A stretch of 64,000 nt of DNA from Firmicutes bacterium UBA7523 (GCA_002479415.1 DLMZ01000047.1:533-64532), one strand, 5' to 3'. Positions 8,634-18,303 are shown, numbered from the stretch's first letter. Notes: generated from the sequence alone by a model not told the origin. A program made the numbers and translations.

Positions 8634-8843
8634 ATGAAATGTCCTATTTGCAACAGTATTGATACAGGCAAGGTTGGAACCGTCCAATACTATTGCTGGA
8701 ACTGTTTTGTGGAATTCAATATGAGGGGTCCTAACCAATTTACAGCGTATTATGTGGACGAAGAGGGTGCTTTAGTTTCTTTGAGTGAAGTGGCCGAAGC
8801 AAAAGAAGGAGAAATGCCGGTTTGGCTGAATGAGGGAAATTAG
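8634..8843 (+). CDS. Small zinc-ribbon protein
   Basis: 69 residues beginning MKCPIC and continuing with YYCWNC at about 20-25: two CxxC knuckles, a likely zinc ribbon. The rest is acidic and not recognised. GAGGTGATAAA precedes the ATG. It sits between the BofC-like gene and the permease, probably in one transcript. Confidence 0.65.
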   Translation: MKCPICNSIDTGKVGTVQYYCWNCFVEFNMRGPNQFTAYYVDEEGALVSLSEVAEAKEGEMPVWLNEGN

Positions 8844-8883
8844 CCCCGCATATAATAAACAGGACGAATGTGGGGTGAGATTC

Positions 8884-9948
8884 TTGGAATACAACAAAGA
8901 AGCTAAAAGTGCTTACTTACGTTATGGGTTGTTGGTGTTAGCAGTAATGCTGATAATCTATTCAATTTACTGGCTTTTTGTTTCCGGTACAAAATTTCTA
9001 ATAGCTATGATTCCTTTTTTTCTCGCAATAGTTATTGCTTATATCTTGAATCCGTTGGTAGAATTCCTGGAAAGACGCCGAATGTCGCGCTCCCTGGGGA
9101 TTTTACTTATTTATGCTGTATTTTTTTCTTTTCTTTTTATTGTTGGCGCCACTACTATTCCAAAGCTTATATTTGAAATGCAGAAGCTAGGAGAGATGAT
9201 TCCAGAATATACAGCAAGTTTCCAGGCGTTTATCAGCCATCTGCAGTCTGATTATCAGCGGTTTAATCTGCCAGAAAGTGTTCGTGCTGTTTTAGATCAA
9301 AATATAATTGATTTACAGGATAATCTGCAAGATATCCTTGAAAAGTTAACGGCTACAGTTTTAAACTTATTTTCTCATTTGTTTACAATTCTCATAACTC
9401 CTTTGCTTGTTTATTACATTTTGAGGGATATTGACAGTTTAAAGTCAGCTTTCGTGCTAATCTTTCCCAGGCGTTGCCGTAATTGGGTGGTTCAAGTAGG
9501 TCGAGAAATGGATCATACCCTAGGAGCTTATTTTCGCGGTATGCTATTTATATGTTTTGTTGTTGGGCTGCTGACTTACCTAGGGCTGCTGCTTCTTGGT
9601 TTGGAGTTTGCACTTATACTAGGCATAATCTCTGGATTAACAAATATCATTCCGTACTTCGGCCCGATAATTGGCGCTGTTCCGGCTGTACTCATTGCTT
9701 TATTGACTTCGCCAAGCTTAGTTTTAAGAGTTATTGTAGTCCTAGTAGTTGTGCAGCAGCTAGAAAGCCAAGTAGTTGCGCCACAGGTATTGGGCCGCAG
9801 TTTGGGTCTTCACCCCCTGATTGTTATTTTTGTATTAATTTTGGGAGGAAGGCTATTTGGACTGGCTGGCCTTATCTTCGCCGTTCCTATTGCTGCAGTG
9901 CTGCGGATTTTCTTGAAGCACGCCTTAGCTCTTGCCGCAGGCCGATAG
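8884..9948 (+). CDS. AI-2E-family (PerM/YtvI-like) membrane permease
   Basis: 354 residues with about seven or eight membrane segments and the C-terminal signature ILGIISGLTNIIPYFGPIIG followed by ESQVVAPQVLGRSLGLHP, diagnostic of the AI-2E transporter family. Family members carry diverse substrates, including cations and, in some bacteria, autoinducer 2. The start is uncertain: TTG at 8884 has GGGGTGAG upstream; ATG at 8830 overlaps the preceding gene and lacks a site. Confidence 0.88.
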   Translation: MEYNKEAKSAYLRYGLLVLAVMLIIYSIYWLFVSGTKFLIAMIPFFLAIVIAYILNPLVEFLERRRMSRSLGILLIYAVFFSFLFIVGATTIPKLIFEMQKLGEMIPEYTASFQAFISHLQSDYQRFNLPESVRAVLDQNIIDLQDNLQDILEKLTATVLNLFSHLFTILITPLLVYYILRDIDSLKSAFVLIFPRRCRNWVVQVGREMDHTLGAYFRGMLFICFVVGLLTYLGLLLLGLEFALILGIISGLTNIIPYFGPIIGAVPAVLIALLTSPSLVLRVIVVLVVVQQLESQVVAPQVLGRSLGLHPLIVIFVLILGGRLFGLAGLIFAVPIAAVLRIFLKHALALAAGR

Positions 9949-9956
9949 CACATTGA

Positions 9957-9985
9957 TTGACACACTTCCTTTTCATCTATATAAT
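9957..9985 (+). promoter_or_regulatory. alaS promoter
   Basis: TTGACA (9957-9962), 17 bp, TATAAT (9980-9985): a full consensus sigma-A promoter 33 bases before the alaS ATG, leaving no room for a T-box leader. Confidence 0.85.
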
Positions 9986-10017
9986 TGATTTTGAAATGCT
10001 TTCAGGGAGGTTTTGGC

Positions 10018-12636
10018 ATGAAGTCTAAAGATATCCGGGCTACATTTCTAGAGTACTTTAATAAACAGGATCATCTTGTATTACCCAGTTTTTCACTCAT
10101 TCCTCAAAATGACCCTACCTTGCTTTTAGTTGGGGCCGGCATGGCTCCGTTAAAGCCATATTTCACCGGTGAAAAAGTGCCTCCGCACCCGAGGATAGCT
10201 ACCTGTCAGAAGTGTGTGCGCACCCCGGATATAGAGCGTGTAGGCCGAACATCACGGCATGCCACCTTTTTTGAAATGCTGGGGAATTTCTCCTTCGGAG
10301 ATTATTTCAAGGAAGAAGCAATTGCTTGGGCTTGGGAATTGGTAACTAAAGGGTATAAGCTCCCAGAGGATAGGCTTTATGTCAGTGTCTACCAGGATGA
10401 TGACGAAGCTTTTGAAATCTGGAACAAAAAAATTGGGTTGCCACCTGAAAAGATTTTTCGTTTGGGTAAGGAAGATAATTTCTGGGAGATAGGACAAGGT
10501 CCTTGCGGCCCGTGTTCAGAAATTTATTATGACTTAGGTTCGGAGCGCGGCTGCGGTCGTCCTAATTGTGAAGTAGGCTGTGACTGCGATCGATTTATGG
10601 AAGTCTGGAACCTGGTCTTTACTCAGTTTAACTGTATGGAAGACGGCAGTTATCAGCCGTTAGCTAAAAAGAATATTGATACTGGCGCCGGCTTGGAGCG
10701 ACTGGCAGTTGTGCTACAGGGAGTAAACAATCTATTTGAAATTGACACCGTGCGTCCTTTACTCGATTATTTTAGCGGTGTCACAGGCGTTAAATACGGC
10801 AGCGATGACTCTAAGGATGTCTCTTTGCGGATTATTACCGAGCATTTGCGTGGAATTACCTTTATGATTGGAGACGGCATTTTGCCCTGCAATGAAGGGC
10901 GGGGTTATGTGCTGCGGCGGTTGCTGCGTCGAGCCGTCCGCCACGGTAAGCTGCTTGGTGTGGCAGAGCCTTTTTTGTATAAAGCTGTAGATACAGTTGT
11001 CAGAGAATATGGAGAATTCTACCAGGAACTGGCTCAGGGTCAGGAGTATATTGAAAAAGTGGTTCGCTTGGAAGAAGAACGCTTTCATGAAACTCTGGAA
11101 CAGGGTATGAAGATATTAAGTGAGCAGATGAGCGAGAGTAAAAATGGAGTTTTCCCCGGGGACGCTGCGTTTAAGCTTTATGATACCTATGGTTTTCCTG
11201 TTGATTTAACTAAAGAAATACTAGCCGAGCATGAACTGGTCTTAGATGAGCAGGGTTTTAAGGACGCTTTAGAAGCACAGCGGGAGCGGGGCCGCAGCGC
11301 CCGTGGTGCTGCTGTTTACGGTAAGGAAGAAAGCATGTGGCATGATTTGGAAGGTGTAAACACAGAATTTGTTGGCTACGATAAGCTGGATGCAGAATCA
11401 TCAATCATTGCTCTCTTTAAAGATGGCGAAAAGGTCGCTTCAGTAAGCGAAGGAGACAATGTAGATATTGTGCTTGATGCAACTCCCTTTTACGGAGAAA
11501 AGGGGGGACAAGCAGGTGACGCCGGTGTAATCAAGACGCCGGGAGGCTCTGTCGTTGTAAATGACACAATAATGACGCCACACGACCAAGTAATTCATCG
11601 CGGCAAGGTTGAATACGGCATAATTTCTGAGGGAGATGCTGCTGCAGCAGTTGTGGGTTCTGCTACACGAAGCGCCGTTTGCCGAAACCATACTGCAACC
11701 CATCTATTGCATCGTGCTTTGAGGGAAGTGCTGGGAGAGCATGTAAAGCAGGCCGGTTCTCTTGTTACCGCAGAAAGAATGCGTTTTGATTTTACCCATT
11801 TGAGTGCAGTTTCTCCGGAACAGTTGGCAGAAGTGGAAAAGCGGGTAAATGAAAAAATATGGGAAAATATACCTGTAAGTATCAGGCTGACCAGCATAGA
11901 TGAAGCTAAAGAAATTGGTGCAACTGCGCTTTTTGAAGAAAAATACGGTGATTCAGTACGCGTTGTCAGTGTGGGTGACTACAGTACAGAATTATGCGGT
12001 GGCACTCATGTTGCCAGCGTTGGCGAAATAGGTTTGTTTAAAATTATTTCGGAATCAGGAATCGGCGCAGGCTTGCGTCGTATTGAAGCGCTGACGGGCA
12101 GCGTTGCTTACAGCTTTTTTGAACAAAGCAGAAAACTTCTTGATTCCGCTGCGGTGCATTTGAAGACTTCGGCCGAACTCCTGCCGGATAAGATTGCTGA
12201 CTTCATCGGTGAGCATAAAGAGCTGCAAAGAGAGTTCCAGCGGTTGCAGCTTAAGCTGGCCGGCATGGAAGTGGACGGTTTGTTGGAGAAGGTTTCTAAG
12301 CAAAGCGGTATTTCCGTAATCAGCGCTCAGGTATCCGCTGGTAATATGGAAACTTTGCGGGAGATGTCAGATCGCCTTAAAAACAAAATACAATCGGGCA
12401 TAATAGTTCTTGGCGCCGTATCGGACGGCAAGGTGCTTCTCGTCACTGCAGTTACGCAGGATCTAGTAAAAAAGGGGTACCATGCAGGCAAACTAATCGG
12501 CGAAGTGGCTAAACTTACCGGCGGCGGTGGTGGCGGACGCCCAGATATGGCACAGGCAGGCGGCAAAAATCCTGAAGATTTAGCCGGAGCACTGCAAAAA
12601 GTTGATAATTTAGTGGAAAAACAAGGCAATAACTAA
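10018..12636 (+). CDS. alaS: Alanyl-tRNA synthetase
   Basis: 872 residues; ATG at 10018 follows GGGAGG. Catalytic class II domain at the N-terminus (MKSKDIRATFLEYF, GAGMAPLKPYF), tRNA recognition domain, editing domain with the zinc-binding HTATHLLHRAL near residue 560 and CGGTHV near 660, and a C-terminal DHHA1-type domain ending in GGGGGGRPDMAQAGG. It charges tRNA-Ala and clears mischarged Ser or Gly. Confidence 0.98.
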   Translation: MKSKDIRATFLEYFNKQDHLVLPSFSLIPQNDPTLLLVGAGMAPLKPYFTGEKVPPHPRIATCQKCVRTPDIERVGRTSRHATFFEMLGNFSFGDYFKEEAIAWAWELVTKGYKLPEDRLYVSVYQDDDEAFEIWNKKIGLPPEKIFRLGKEDNFWEIGQGPCGPCSEIYYDLGSERGCGRPNCEVGCDCDRFMEVWNLVFTQFNCMEDGSYQPLAKKNIDTGAGLERLAVVLQGVNNLFEIDTVRPLLDYFSGVTGVKYGSDDSKDVSLRIITEHLRGITFMIGDGILPCNEGRGYVLRRLLRRAVRHGKLLGVAEPFLYKAVDTVVREYGEFYQELAQGQEYIEKVVRLEEERFHETLEQGMKILSEQMSESKNGVFPGDAAFKLYDTYGFPVDLTKEILAEHELVLDEQGFKDALEAQRERGRSARGAAVYGKEESMWHDLEGVNTEFVGYDKLDAESSIIALFKDGEKVASVSEGDNVDIVLDATPFYGEKGGQAGDAGVIKTPGGSVVVNDTIMTPHDQVIHRGKVEYGIISEGDAAAAVVGSATRSAVCRNHTATHLLHRALREVLGEHVKQAGSLVTAERMRFDFTHLSAVSPEQLAEVEKRVNEKIWENIPVSIRLTSIDEAKEIGATALFEEKYGDSVRVVSVGDYSTELCGGTHVASVGEIGLFKIISESGIGAGLRRIEALTGSVAYSFFEQSRKLLDSAAVHLKTSAELLPDKIADFIGEHKELQREFQRLQLKLAGMEVDGLLEKVSKQSGISVISAQVSAGNMETLREMSDRLKNKIQSGIIVLGAVSDGKVLLVTAVTQDLVKKGYHAGKLIGEVAKLTGGGGGGRPDMAQAGGKNPEDLAGALQKVDNLVEKQGNN

Positions 12637-12695
12637 AAGGAAAACATGCTTAAAGGTAGAAGTAAGTAATAATAAACTATGCCGGGGGTGAATGT

Positions 12696-12968
12696 ATGAA
12701 CGGCTCCTTTGACCAAACGATGAAATTTAAAAGGAAAATGGAAGATGAGGTATATGAGGCTAAAGATGTTTTTGCCGTAGTTTATGATGCTCTCAAGGAT
12801 AAGGGCTACAACCCCATCAACCAAATCGTTGGTTATCTGTTGTCCGGGGATCCGGCTTATATTACCAGCCATAAAAACGCCCGTGTATTGATACGCAAAC
12901 TGGAAAGAGATGAGTTATTGGAAGAACTGGTGGGCAGTTATCTTCACCAGCTTGACAGTAAGGATTAA
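12696..12968 (+). CDS. ireB: IreB-family regulatory protein (UPF0297)
   Basis: 90 residues containing [20 protein letters not shown] and [17 protein letters not shown], the conserved core of the UPF0297/IreB family. In enterococci IreB is a substrate of the IreK kinase and affects cephalosporin tolerance. It lies directly before ruvX, the invariant Firmicutes arrangement. Confidence 0.93.
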   Translation: MNGSFDQTMKFKRKMEDEVYEAKDVFAVVYDALKDKGYNPINQIVGYLLSGDPAYITSHKNARVLIRKLERDELLEELVGSYLHQLDSKD

Positions 12969-12986
12969 AGACTCGGAGGCGTTGCT

Positions 12987-13409
12987 ATGCGTATTCTTGG
13001 CCTTGATGTAGGGGATAAAACTATCGGGGTAGCCGTTAGCGATGAGCTGGGCTGGACAGCTCAAGGCTTAGAAGTAATTCGGCGCAGCGAGTGGGAAAAT
13101 GACTTGGAGCGATTACGGGAACTGGTTGTTCAATGGGAGGTAGGTTCAGTCGTTGTGGGCTATCCAAAGAACATGAATAACACTGTTGGCCCGCGGGCTC
13201 AAATAGCAGCTGAATTTGCTGATAAGTTGTCTCAATGCTTGGCGTTGCCGGTTAAATTATGGGATGAGCGCTTAACGACTATGGAAGCTGAGCGGATGTT
13301 AATATCCGCAGATGTAAGTCGCTCTAAAAGGCGTAAAGTTATTGATAAAATGGCGGCAGTGCTGATTTTGCAAAATTATCTGCAATCAAACCCTATTAAC
13401 GCCAAATAG
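12987..13409 (+). CDS. ruvX: Holliday junction resolvase-like RuvX/YqgF
   Basis: 140 residues with the RNase H-fold opening [36 protein letters not shown], and [15 protein letters not shown]. Members mature the 5' end of 16S rRNA and may cut branched nucleic acids. Ribosome binding site CGGAGG; 18 bases after ireB. Confidence 0.95.
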   Translation: MRILGLDVGDKTIGVAVSDELGWTAQGLEVIRRSEWENDLERLRELVVQWEVGSVVVGYPKNMNNTVGPRAQIAAEFADKLSQCLALPVKLWDERLTTMEAERMLISADVSRSKRRKVIDKMAAVLILQNYLQSNPINAK

Positions 13410-13477
13410 GATAATATTGTGTAAAAATGTAAACAATATAGGCGTTTACTTACATTTAAAAAGGAGTGTATAATAAA

Positions 13478-13774
13478 ATGGCAGAAATACGTGATGATTT
13501 AGTAACATTGGTGGATGAGGAAGGACAGGAACACGCTTTTATCGTTCTCGACATTTTGACTGTTAATGACCAGGAGTACGCAATTCTTGTATCTGCGGAA
13601 GATGAAGAGGTGGATACTGAAGCAGAAGAACAAGAAGCCGTTATCTTCCGTATTGTAGAAAATGATGATGAGCAAACACTATTAGTTGTGGAAGACGATG
13701 ATGAATGGCAGGCGGTTGCTGCGGCTTGGGAAGAACAGTCTGACTATGAAGATGAAGAGGAAGACGAGCAGTAA
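13478..13774 (+). CDS. DUF1292 acidic protein
   Basis: 98 residues, strongly acidic, with LVTLVDEEGQEHAFIVLDIL and the FRIVENDDEQTLLVVEDDDEW core of DUF1292 (YrzB family). Its function is unknown; it regularly follows ireB-ruvX. ATG at 13478 is chosen for the AAGGAG upstream. Confidence 0.88.
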   Translation: MAEIRDDLVTLVDEEGQEHAFIVLDILTVNDQEYAILVSAEDEEVDTEAEEQEAVIFRIVENDDEQTLLVVEDDDEWQAVAAAWEEQSDYEDEEEDEQ

Positions 13775-13790
13775 CTGACGGAGGGGAAAA

Positions 13791-14828
13791 ATGACAATGC
13801 GCACACCGCTACGGATATTAGGAGGAGTAACGTTCCTTTTAGCCGTAGCGTTTGGCTTATTAGCACTGCAAATTAATAGTTGGATGCAGCCTGTGGATGC
13901 TCCTGCGGCAGCTCAGGAGCCGATTATGGTTACTATTGCCCCCGGGTCAACTTCATTGAGTATAGGGGAAGCGTTATACGACCAAGGGTTAGTTCGCCAT
14001 GCGCTGGTTTTCCGTTACTATGCAAAGTACCGCAAACTGGACCAGAGCTTAAAAGCCGGGAATTACTTGCTTGAATACGGCATGAGCATTGATGAAATCC
14101 TTGCAGAATTGGCTGCGGGCAATGTTCATCGGCCCACAGTGAGTGTTACTATTCCCGAAGGGTTTACGCTGGAGCAGATTGCACAGCGACTATCACAACG
14201 GGGATTAGCCGACTATGATGAATTTATGGACTTGGCTATATCCACTGTTCCTGTGTTGGGGCAAAGCACTCCCGGTATGCGCTACGCTTTGGAAGGCTAT
14301 CTTTATCCCGACACTTATACGTTTGATGAAGGTGTCACAGCAGAAACTATTTTACGTAGAATGCAGGACAGGCTCAATGATATTTATACCCAGGAAATGA
14401 GAGAGCGGACTGAGGAACTGGGGTTAACAACTCATGAAGTGGTGACGCTGGCTTCCCTGGTGGAGCGTGAAGTGCAGGTGCCTGACGAGAGGGAGCTGGT
14501 TGCCAGTGTGCTGCACAATCGTTTGAGAGTTAAAATGCCGCTGCAGATTTGTGCTACGGTTATATATGCCTTAGGTGAACATAAAACTACCGTAACGCTT
14601 AAGGATTTAGAAGTGGATTCTCCTTATAACACTTATAAAATAAGAGGAATTCCCCCCGGACCCATTGCTTCACCCGGCCTAAAATCGCTGACGGCTGTAC
14701 TTTATCCGGCTAAAACAGATTATTATTATTATTCTGTCAAGGATGATGGCACTGGAGGGCATTACTTCGGAAGAACACTAGCAGAACACGAGGCTAATAT
14801 TGCAAAAGCCAGGAGAAATAAAAAGTGA
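13791..14828 (+). CDS. mltG: Endolytic transglycosylase MltG
   Basis: 345 residues. A membrane anchor lies at about 10-28, followed by a LysM-like region and the YceG/MltG domain with VTIPEGFTLEQIAQRL, LEGYLYPDTYTF and ASLVEREVQ, which contains the catalytic glutamate. It cuts nascent glycan strands next to the membrane and sets chain length. It overlaps the U32 gene by four bases (GTGA), implying translational coupling. Confidence 0.95.
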   Translation: MTMRTPLRILGGVTFLLAVAFGLLALQINSWMQPVDAPAAAQEPIMVTIAPGSTSLSIGEALYDQGLVRHALVFRYYAKYRKLDQSLKAGNYLLEYGMSIDEILAELAAGNVHRPTVSVTIPEGFTLEQIAQRLSQRGLADYDEFMDLAISTVPVLGQSTPGMRYALEGYLYPDTYTFDEGVTAETILRRMQDRLNDIYTQEMRERTEELGLTTHEVVTLASLVEREVQVPDERELVASVLHNRLRVKMPLQICATVIYALGEHKTTVTLKDLEVDSPYNTYKIRGIPPGPIASPGLKSLTAVLYPAKTDYYYYSVKDDGTGGHYFGRTLAEHEANIAKARRNKK

Positions 14829-16057
14829 ACAAAGCTAAGAGTCCTGAGATACTGGCTCCGGCCGGGGATTTGGAAAAACTGAAAATGGCCGTAATTTATG
14901 GTGCGGATGCTGTCTACCTTGCCGGGAAAATGTACGGTATGCGAGCTTTTGCGGGAAACTTTAGCGAGGAGGAGCTTCGTGAAGGGATAGAGTTTGCTCA
15001 TGCTCATGCGGCTAAAGTATATGTTACCGTCAATATATTTGCCGGCAACGATGACCTTCGTGCCATGCCAGCCTACTTAGCATCCTTGGCAGATGTCGGA
15101 GCGGACGCCCTGATTATTGCTGATCCGGGTGTTTTTGCCTTGGCAGGAGAGGTTGTTCCCCATATACCACGCCATATTAGTACTCAAGCGAACACCACCA
15201 ATTGGCGTGCCGCTCGGTTTTGGCAAGAACATGGGGCATCCCGTGTTGTTTTGTCCAGGGAACTGTCCATGGAAGCCATACAAGAGATACGCGCTAAAAC
15301 ATCTGTGGAGCTGGAACTTTTTATTCATGGAGCTATGTGCTGGGCTTATTCCGGCAGGTGTTACCTGAGTCAATATATGGAGGGGCGCAGTGCCAACCGG
15401 GGCGAATGTGCCCAGGCCTGTCGTTGGAAGTATCACCTGATGGAAGAAAAGAGGACCGGCGAGTACCTTCCTGTAGAAGAAGACGAGCGCGGCACTTATA
15501 TATTTAATGCCCGTGATTTGCGTTTAATCGATTATATTCCCAAGCTGACAGATTTAGGCGTTGATAGCTTAAAAATTGAGGGTAGAATGAAGAGCGTTTA
15601 TTATGTGGCCACAGTAACCAGAGCTTACAGAAGGGCAATGGATGCTTACCTGGCCAATCAGGATAGTTTCACCTCTGCAGCTGATTGGCATGAAGAATTG
15701 GAAAAAATCAGCCACCGACCATATTCTACCGGTTTTATTGCCCATAACCCCTCTCTTGAAGGGCAGGTTTATGATACAACAGCGCAAATGGCCAGCCACG
15801 ATTTTGTCGGTGTGGTGCGTCAGTTTAATCAGGGCCGTGCAGTAGTGGAAATGCGCAATCGCTTTGCTGAAGGGGAAACGTTGGAGATTGTAGGTCCAAA
15901 AACTCACAGCCGCCAGGTAATTATTCAAAATTTGCGTAACTCCGAAGGCATCCCGATAAAAGAAGCTGTACGGGTGCAGGAGCATGTAAGCTTCACAGTT
16001 TCCTTTCCCGTTGAAGAATATTCATTAGTTCGCAGAAAAACAGTGTCAACCGCATAA
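14825..16057 (+). CDS. Peptidase U32 family protein (tRNA/rRNA hydroxylation type)
   Basis: 410 residues starting with GTG inside the mltG stop. The U32 signature is clear: ELFIHGAMCWAYSGRCYLS followed by NRGECAQACRW, with cysteines that in relatives TrhP and RlhA support tRNA or rRNA hydroxylation. The N-terminal half is a TIM-barrel-like domain (SPEILAPAGDLEKLKMAVIY). It is close to TrhP-type proteins of Firmicutes; a role in tRNA wobble-uridine hydroxylation is inferred from the family. Confidence 0.88.
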   Translation: MNKAKSPEILAPAGDLEKLKMAVIYGADAVYLAGKMYGMRAFAGNFSEEELREGIEFAHAHAAKVYVTVNIFAGNDDLRAMPAYLASLADVGADALIIADPGVFALAGEVVPHIPRHISTQANTTNWRAARFWQEHGASRVVLSRELSMEAIQEIRAKTSVELELFIHGAMCWAYSGRCYLSQYMEGRSANRGECAQACRWKYHLMEEKRTGEYLPVEEDERGTYIFNARDLRLIDYIPKLTDLGVDSLKIEGRMKSVYYVATVTRAYRRAMDAYLANQDSFTSAADWHEELEKISHRPYSTGFIAHNPSLEGQVYDTTAQMASHDFVGVVRQFNQGRAVVEMRNRFAEGETLEIVGPKTHSRQVIIQNLRNSEGIPIKEAVRVQEHVSFTVSFPVEEYSLVRRKTVSTA

Positions 16058-16108
16058 AAACGCCCCCGGTGGAAAGACTATTGATTTAAGTCTCCCGGGG
16101 GTGTTTTT
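16056..16108 (+). terminator. Strong hairpin with U-tract abutting the next start codon
   Basis: A 14-bp stem pairs 16056-16069 with 16095-16108 (one G-U pair); an inner AGACT/AGTCT stem lies within the loop. The stem begins within the U32 stop codon, and its 3' arm contains both GGGGGTG, the only possible ribosome binding site for the penicillin-binding protein, and the T-run that immediately precedes its ATG at 16109. It can act as terminator, as a lid on translation, or both. Confidence 0.75.
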
Positions 16109-17779
16109 ATGCACAGAAATAATCGTCAAAAAAGAATACTTATTTTGCTGCTTTGTTTTTTGTTCGCCGGTACTGCTCTTGTCGGCAGAATCTTTATGCT
16201 GCAAATTGTTCGAGGAGAGGAATTTGCTAAAGCCGCTGTAATTCAGCGTTCACTGCGGCATGTGTATGCTACCGGCCGTGGACAAATCCTCGACCGCAAC
16301 TCTGTTTCCCTTCTTGATAGCCGCTGGGAGCCAATCCTTGTATCTTTTAACCCAATTTTAGCAAATGATTCCCAGCAAGTGTTGGCACAGTATGAACTTC
16401 ACGAAGAGAGCAATGTAAACGTCATTCGCAATGTGGACGTAATTACCTTTCGCAGGCTCCAGGAAACCCCTATTTTTGGCCTAGTGCCTCTCTATGAAGA
16501 AATTCGCTATGGCCCAAAGGCACTTGCTCCCCATATAACCGGTTATATTCAACGCCGGGAAACAAGAAAAAGAGGCCCTAACTATGTGGAGCTGACTTAC
16601 AAGCCGGCGTCCGGGCTTGAGCGTTTCTTTGATTCTTCCCTCTCTGCCGCTCGTCCGTCTGCTTTAGCCGCCATATTGGACGGCCAGGGGCGCCTAATAG
16701 AAGGCTTGGGTTTTCGAGAATGGGGAGAGGACAACTCTCGCCGCCCTTATAACGTAGTTACCACAATCGACTGCAATATCCAGGCTGCTGTTGAGAAAGT
16801 CGGCAGAAGTGCCATGGAAAGCGGGGCCATTGTAGTTATCGAGCCGAAATCCGGTGACATTTTAGCCATGGCATCCTTTCCCGACTATGAACCCGCTAAG
16901 TTCTACCAGGGATTAAGCGCCTATGAATACAATGAACTGGACAGCAACCCTTACAAGCCTTTTCTTAATAAGGCTGTGCAAAAATATTCTCCAGGCTCTG
17001 TATTTAAGGTTATTTTAGCTACCGCAGCTCTGGAAAGAAATTTTGACCAAAGAGAAGCTTACATATGCACAGGAAATATTAATGTGGGCGACCGCAGCAT
17101 TTCCTGCTATCAAGGGCGTGTTCATGGTGAAGTTGATTTAAAGCAGGCGCTAGCGGTTTCCTGCAATGCCTATTTTATTCAGCTTGGCCAACGTTTGGGT
17201 TGGGAAACAGTTGCCGAAACGGCCCGGAGCTTTTCACTGGGACGCGCCAGCGAGCTTCCTCTGAGCATAGAGTCCTCCGGATATATCCCCGATGCCCAGG
17301 AGCTTTCCTCGTTAGGAGATTTGGCAAATGCTTCAATTGGTCAGGGAGTTGTTGAGACAACACCGTTGCAAATAGCAAGAATGATGGCTGTAATTGCCAA
17401 CCAGGGGCGAGATATTTATCCTCGGCTAGTCTTAGAAATCACAGACAATAACGGCGATACCGTGCGCCGATATCCGGTGCAGTACGGTTCCCTAGTTATA
17501 ACTCCTGCCACAGCCCGTTTATTAACTTCTATGATGGAGGAAGTGGTGAAATCAGGTACGGCTAAGGAAGCAGGGAGCTCACTTTATACAGCGGCAGGCA
17601 AATCGGGAACTGCTCAAACAGGGCGTGAAGGTGAGAGCTATTATTGGTTTGCCGGCTTTGCTCCAAGAGAAAATCCCCTGGTTATAGCTGTTTTTATAGA
17701 TAGCCGCCGCGGTTTATCTGCTCCTGCCGTTTTCCGCCAAGTCACGGAGGCCATACTGCCCCTAAGGCAATCCCCATAA
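16109..17779 (+). CDS. Class B penicillin-binding protein (peptidoglycan transpeptidase)
   Basis: 556 residues. Membrane anchor at about 8-27, dimerisation domain, then the transpeptidase domain with all three motifs: SVFK (Ser297-Lys300, the acylated serine), SCN at 351-353 and KSGT at 498-501. It crosslinks peptidoglycan outside the membrane. No PASTA domains. Its place directly before sigK suggests a sporulation role similar to SpoVD, but this is inference. Its ribosome binding site is buried in the hairpin at 16056-16108. Confidence 0.9.
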   Translation: MHRNNRQKRILILLLCFLFAGTALVGRIFMLQIVRGEEFAKAAVIQRSLRHVYATGRGQILDRNSVSLLDSRWEPILVSFNPILANDSQQVLAQYELHEESNVNVIRNVDVITFRRLQETPIFGLVPLYEEIRYGPKALAPHITGYIQRRETRKRGPNYVELTYKPASGLERFFDSSLSAARPSALAAILDGQGRLIEGLGFREWGEDNSRRPYNVVTTIDCNIQAAVEKVGRSAMESGAIVVIEPKSGDILAMASFPDYEPAKFYQGLSAYEYNELDSNPYKPFLNKAVQKYSPGSVFKVILATAALERNFDQREAYICTGNINVGDRSISCYQGRVHGEVDLKQALAVSCNAYFIQLGQRLGWETVAETARSFSLGRASELPLSIESSGYIPDAQELSSLGDLANASIGQGVVETTPLQIARMMAVIANQGRDIYPRLVLEITDNNGDTVRRYPVQYGSLVITPATARLLTSMMEEVVKSGTAKEAGSSLYTAAGKSGTAQTGREGESYYWFAGFAPRENPLVIAVFIDSRRGLSAPAVFRQVTEAILPLRQSP

Positions 17780-17844
17780 AAAACCAGTAACAAACATCTA
17801 TATTCCCACATATCATATAAAGGACATAAATATGCGGGAGGTTG

Positions 17845-18303
17845 ATGCTTTTGTTTCCTGTTATTGCCGCTGTGGCGGCCATAGTAAAGGAAATTGTGCT
17901 GCTTGTATCTTACTTAAATAACAATTCTTTTCCCCAGCCCTTATCTCCCCGAGAAGAGAAGAGACACCTGGATTTAATGTTTCAGGGTGACCCCTATGCC
18001 CGCAGTATACTGATTGAGCATAATCTCCGTTTAGTTGCCCATGTAATAAAAAAGTTTGAAAATACAGGAGATGACCAGGAGGACCTCATCTCCATCGGCA
18101 CAGTCGGCTTGATAAAAGCTATTGATTCTTTTAGAAACGATAAAGGTACTCGATTGGCAACCTATGCTGCCCGTTGCATTGAAAATGAAATTTTGATGCA
18201 TATACGAGCCAATGCTAAACGAAAAGCAGAAGTTCTTTTGCACGACCCAATAGGCAATGATAAGGATGGAAATGAGTTTACGCTATGTTTATATCTGTAC
18301 TAG
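17845..18303 (+). CDS. sigK: Pro-sigma-K, N-terminal half, interrupted by the prophage
   Basis: The first 148 or so residues match pro-sigma-K: a hydrophobic pro-sequence of about 20 residues ([20 protein letters not shown]), then [38 protein letters not shown] and [18 protein letters not shown] (sigma regions 1.2-2), ending in [13 protein letters not shown]. The frame then leaves homology (TLCLYLY) and stops at 18303. The DNA-binding region 4 is missing and must lie beyond the prophage. Sigma-K drives late mother-cell sporulation genes. The start is ATG 17845 or TTG 17842; both sit unusually close to GGGAGG. Confidence 0.93.
   Translation: MLLFPVIAAVAAIVKEIVLLVSYLNNNSFPQPLSPREEKRHLDLMFQGDPYARSILIEHNLRLVAHVIKKFENTGDDQEDLISIGTVGLIKAIDSFRNDKGTRLATYAARCIENEILMHIRANAKRKAEVLLHDPIGNDKDGNEFTLCLYLY
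18271..18300. other. Prophage-chromosome junction in sigK (att site)
   Basis: sigK homology ends between the codons for GNEF and the recombinase stop at 18300. AATGA occurs at 18271-18275 (and at 18256-18260). In B. subtilis the skin element recombines at a short AATGA repeat in sigK, so 18271-18275 is a candidate crossover core. The partner site is outside the window. Confidence 0.65.

Noticed and set aside
9483..9956. 157-codon plus-strand frame inside the permease gene
   Set aside because: Cys/Arg-rich out-of-frame reading of a well-supported membrane protein gene.
9949..10017. T-box riboswitch before alaS
   Set aside because: Only 33 bases separate the consensus promoter from the ATG; no room for a leader.
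12327..12629. Minus-strand frames opposite alaS
   Set aside because: Low-complexity Pro/Ser-rich readings of the antisense of a conserved gene.
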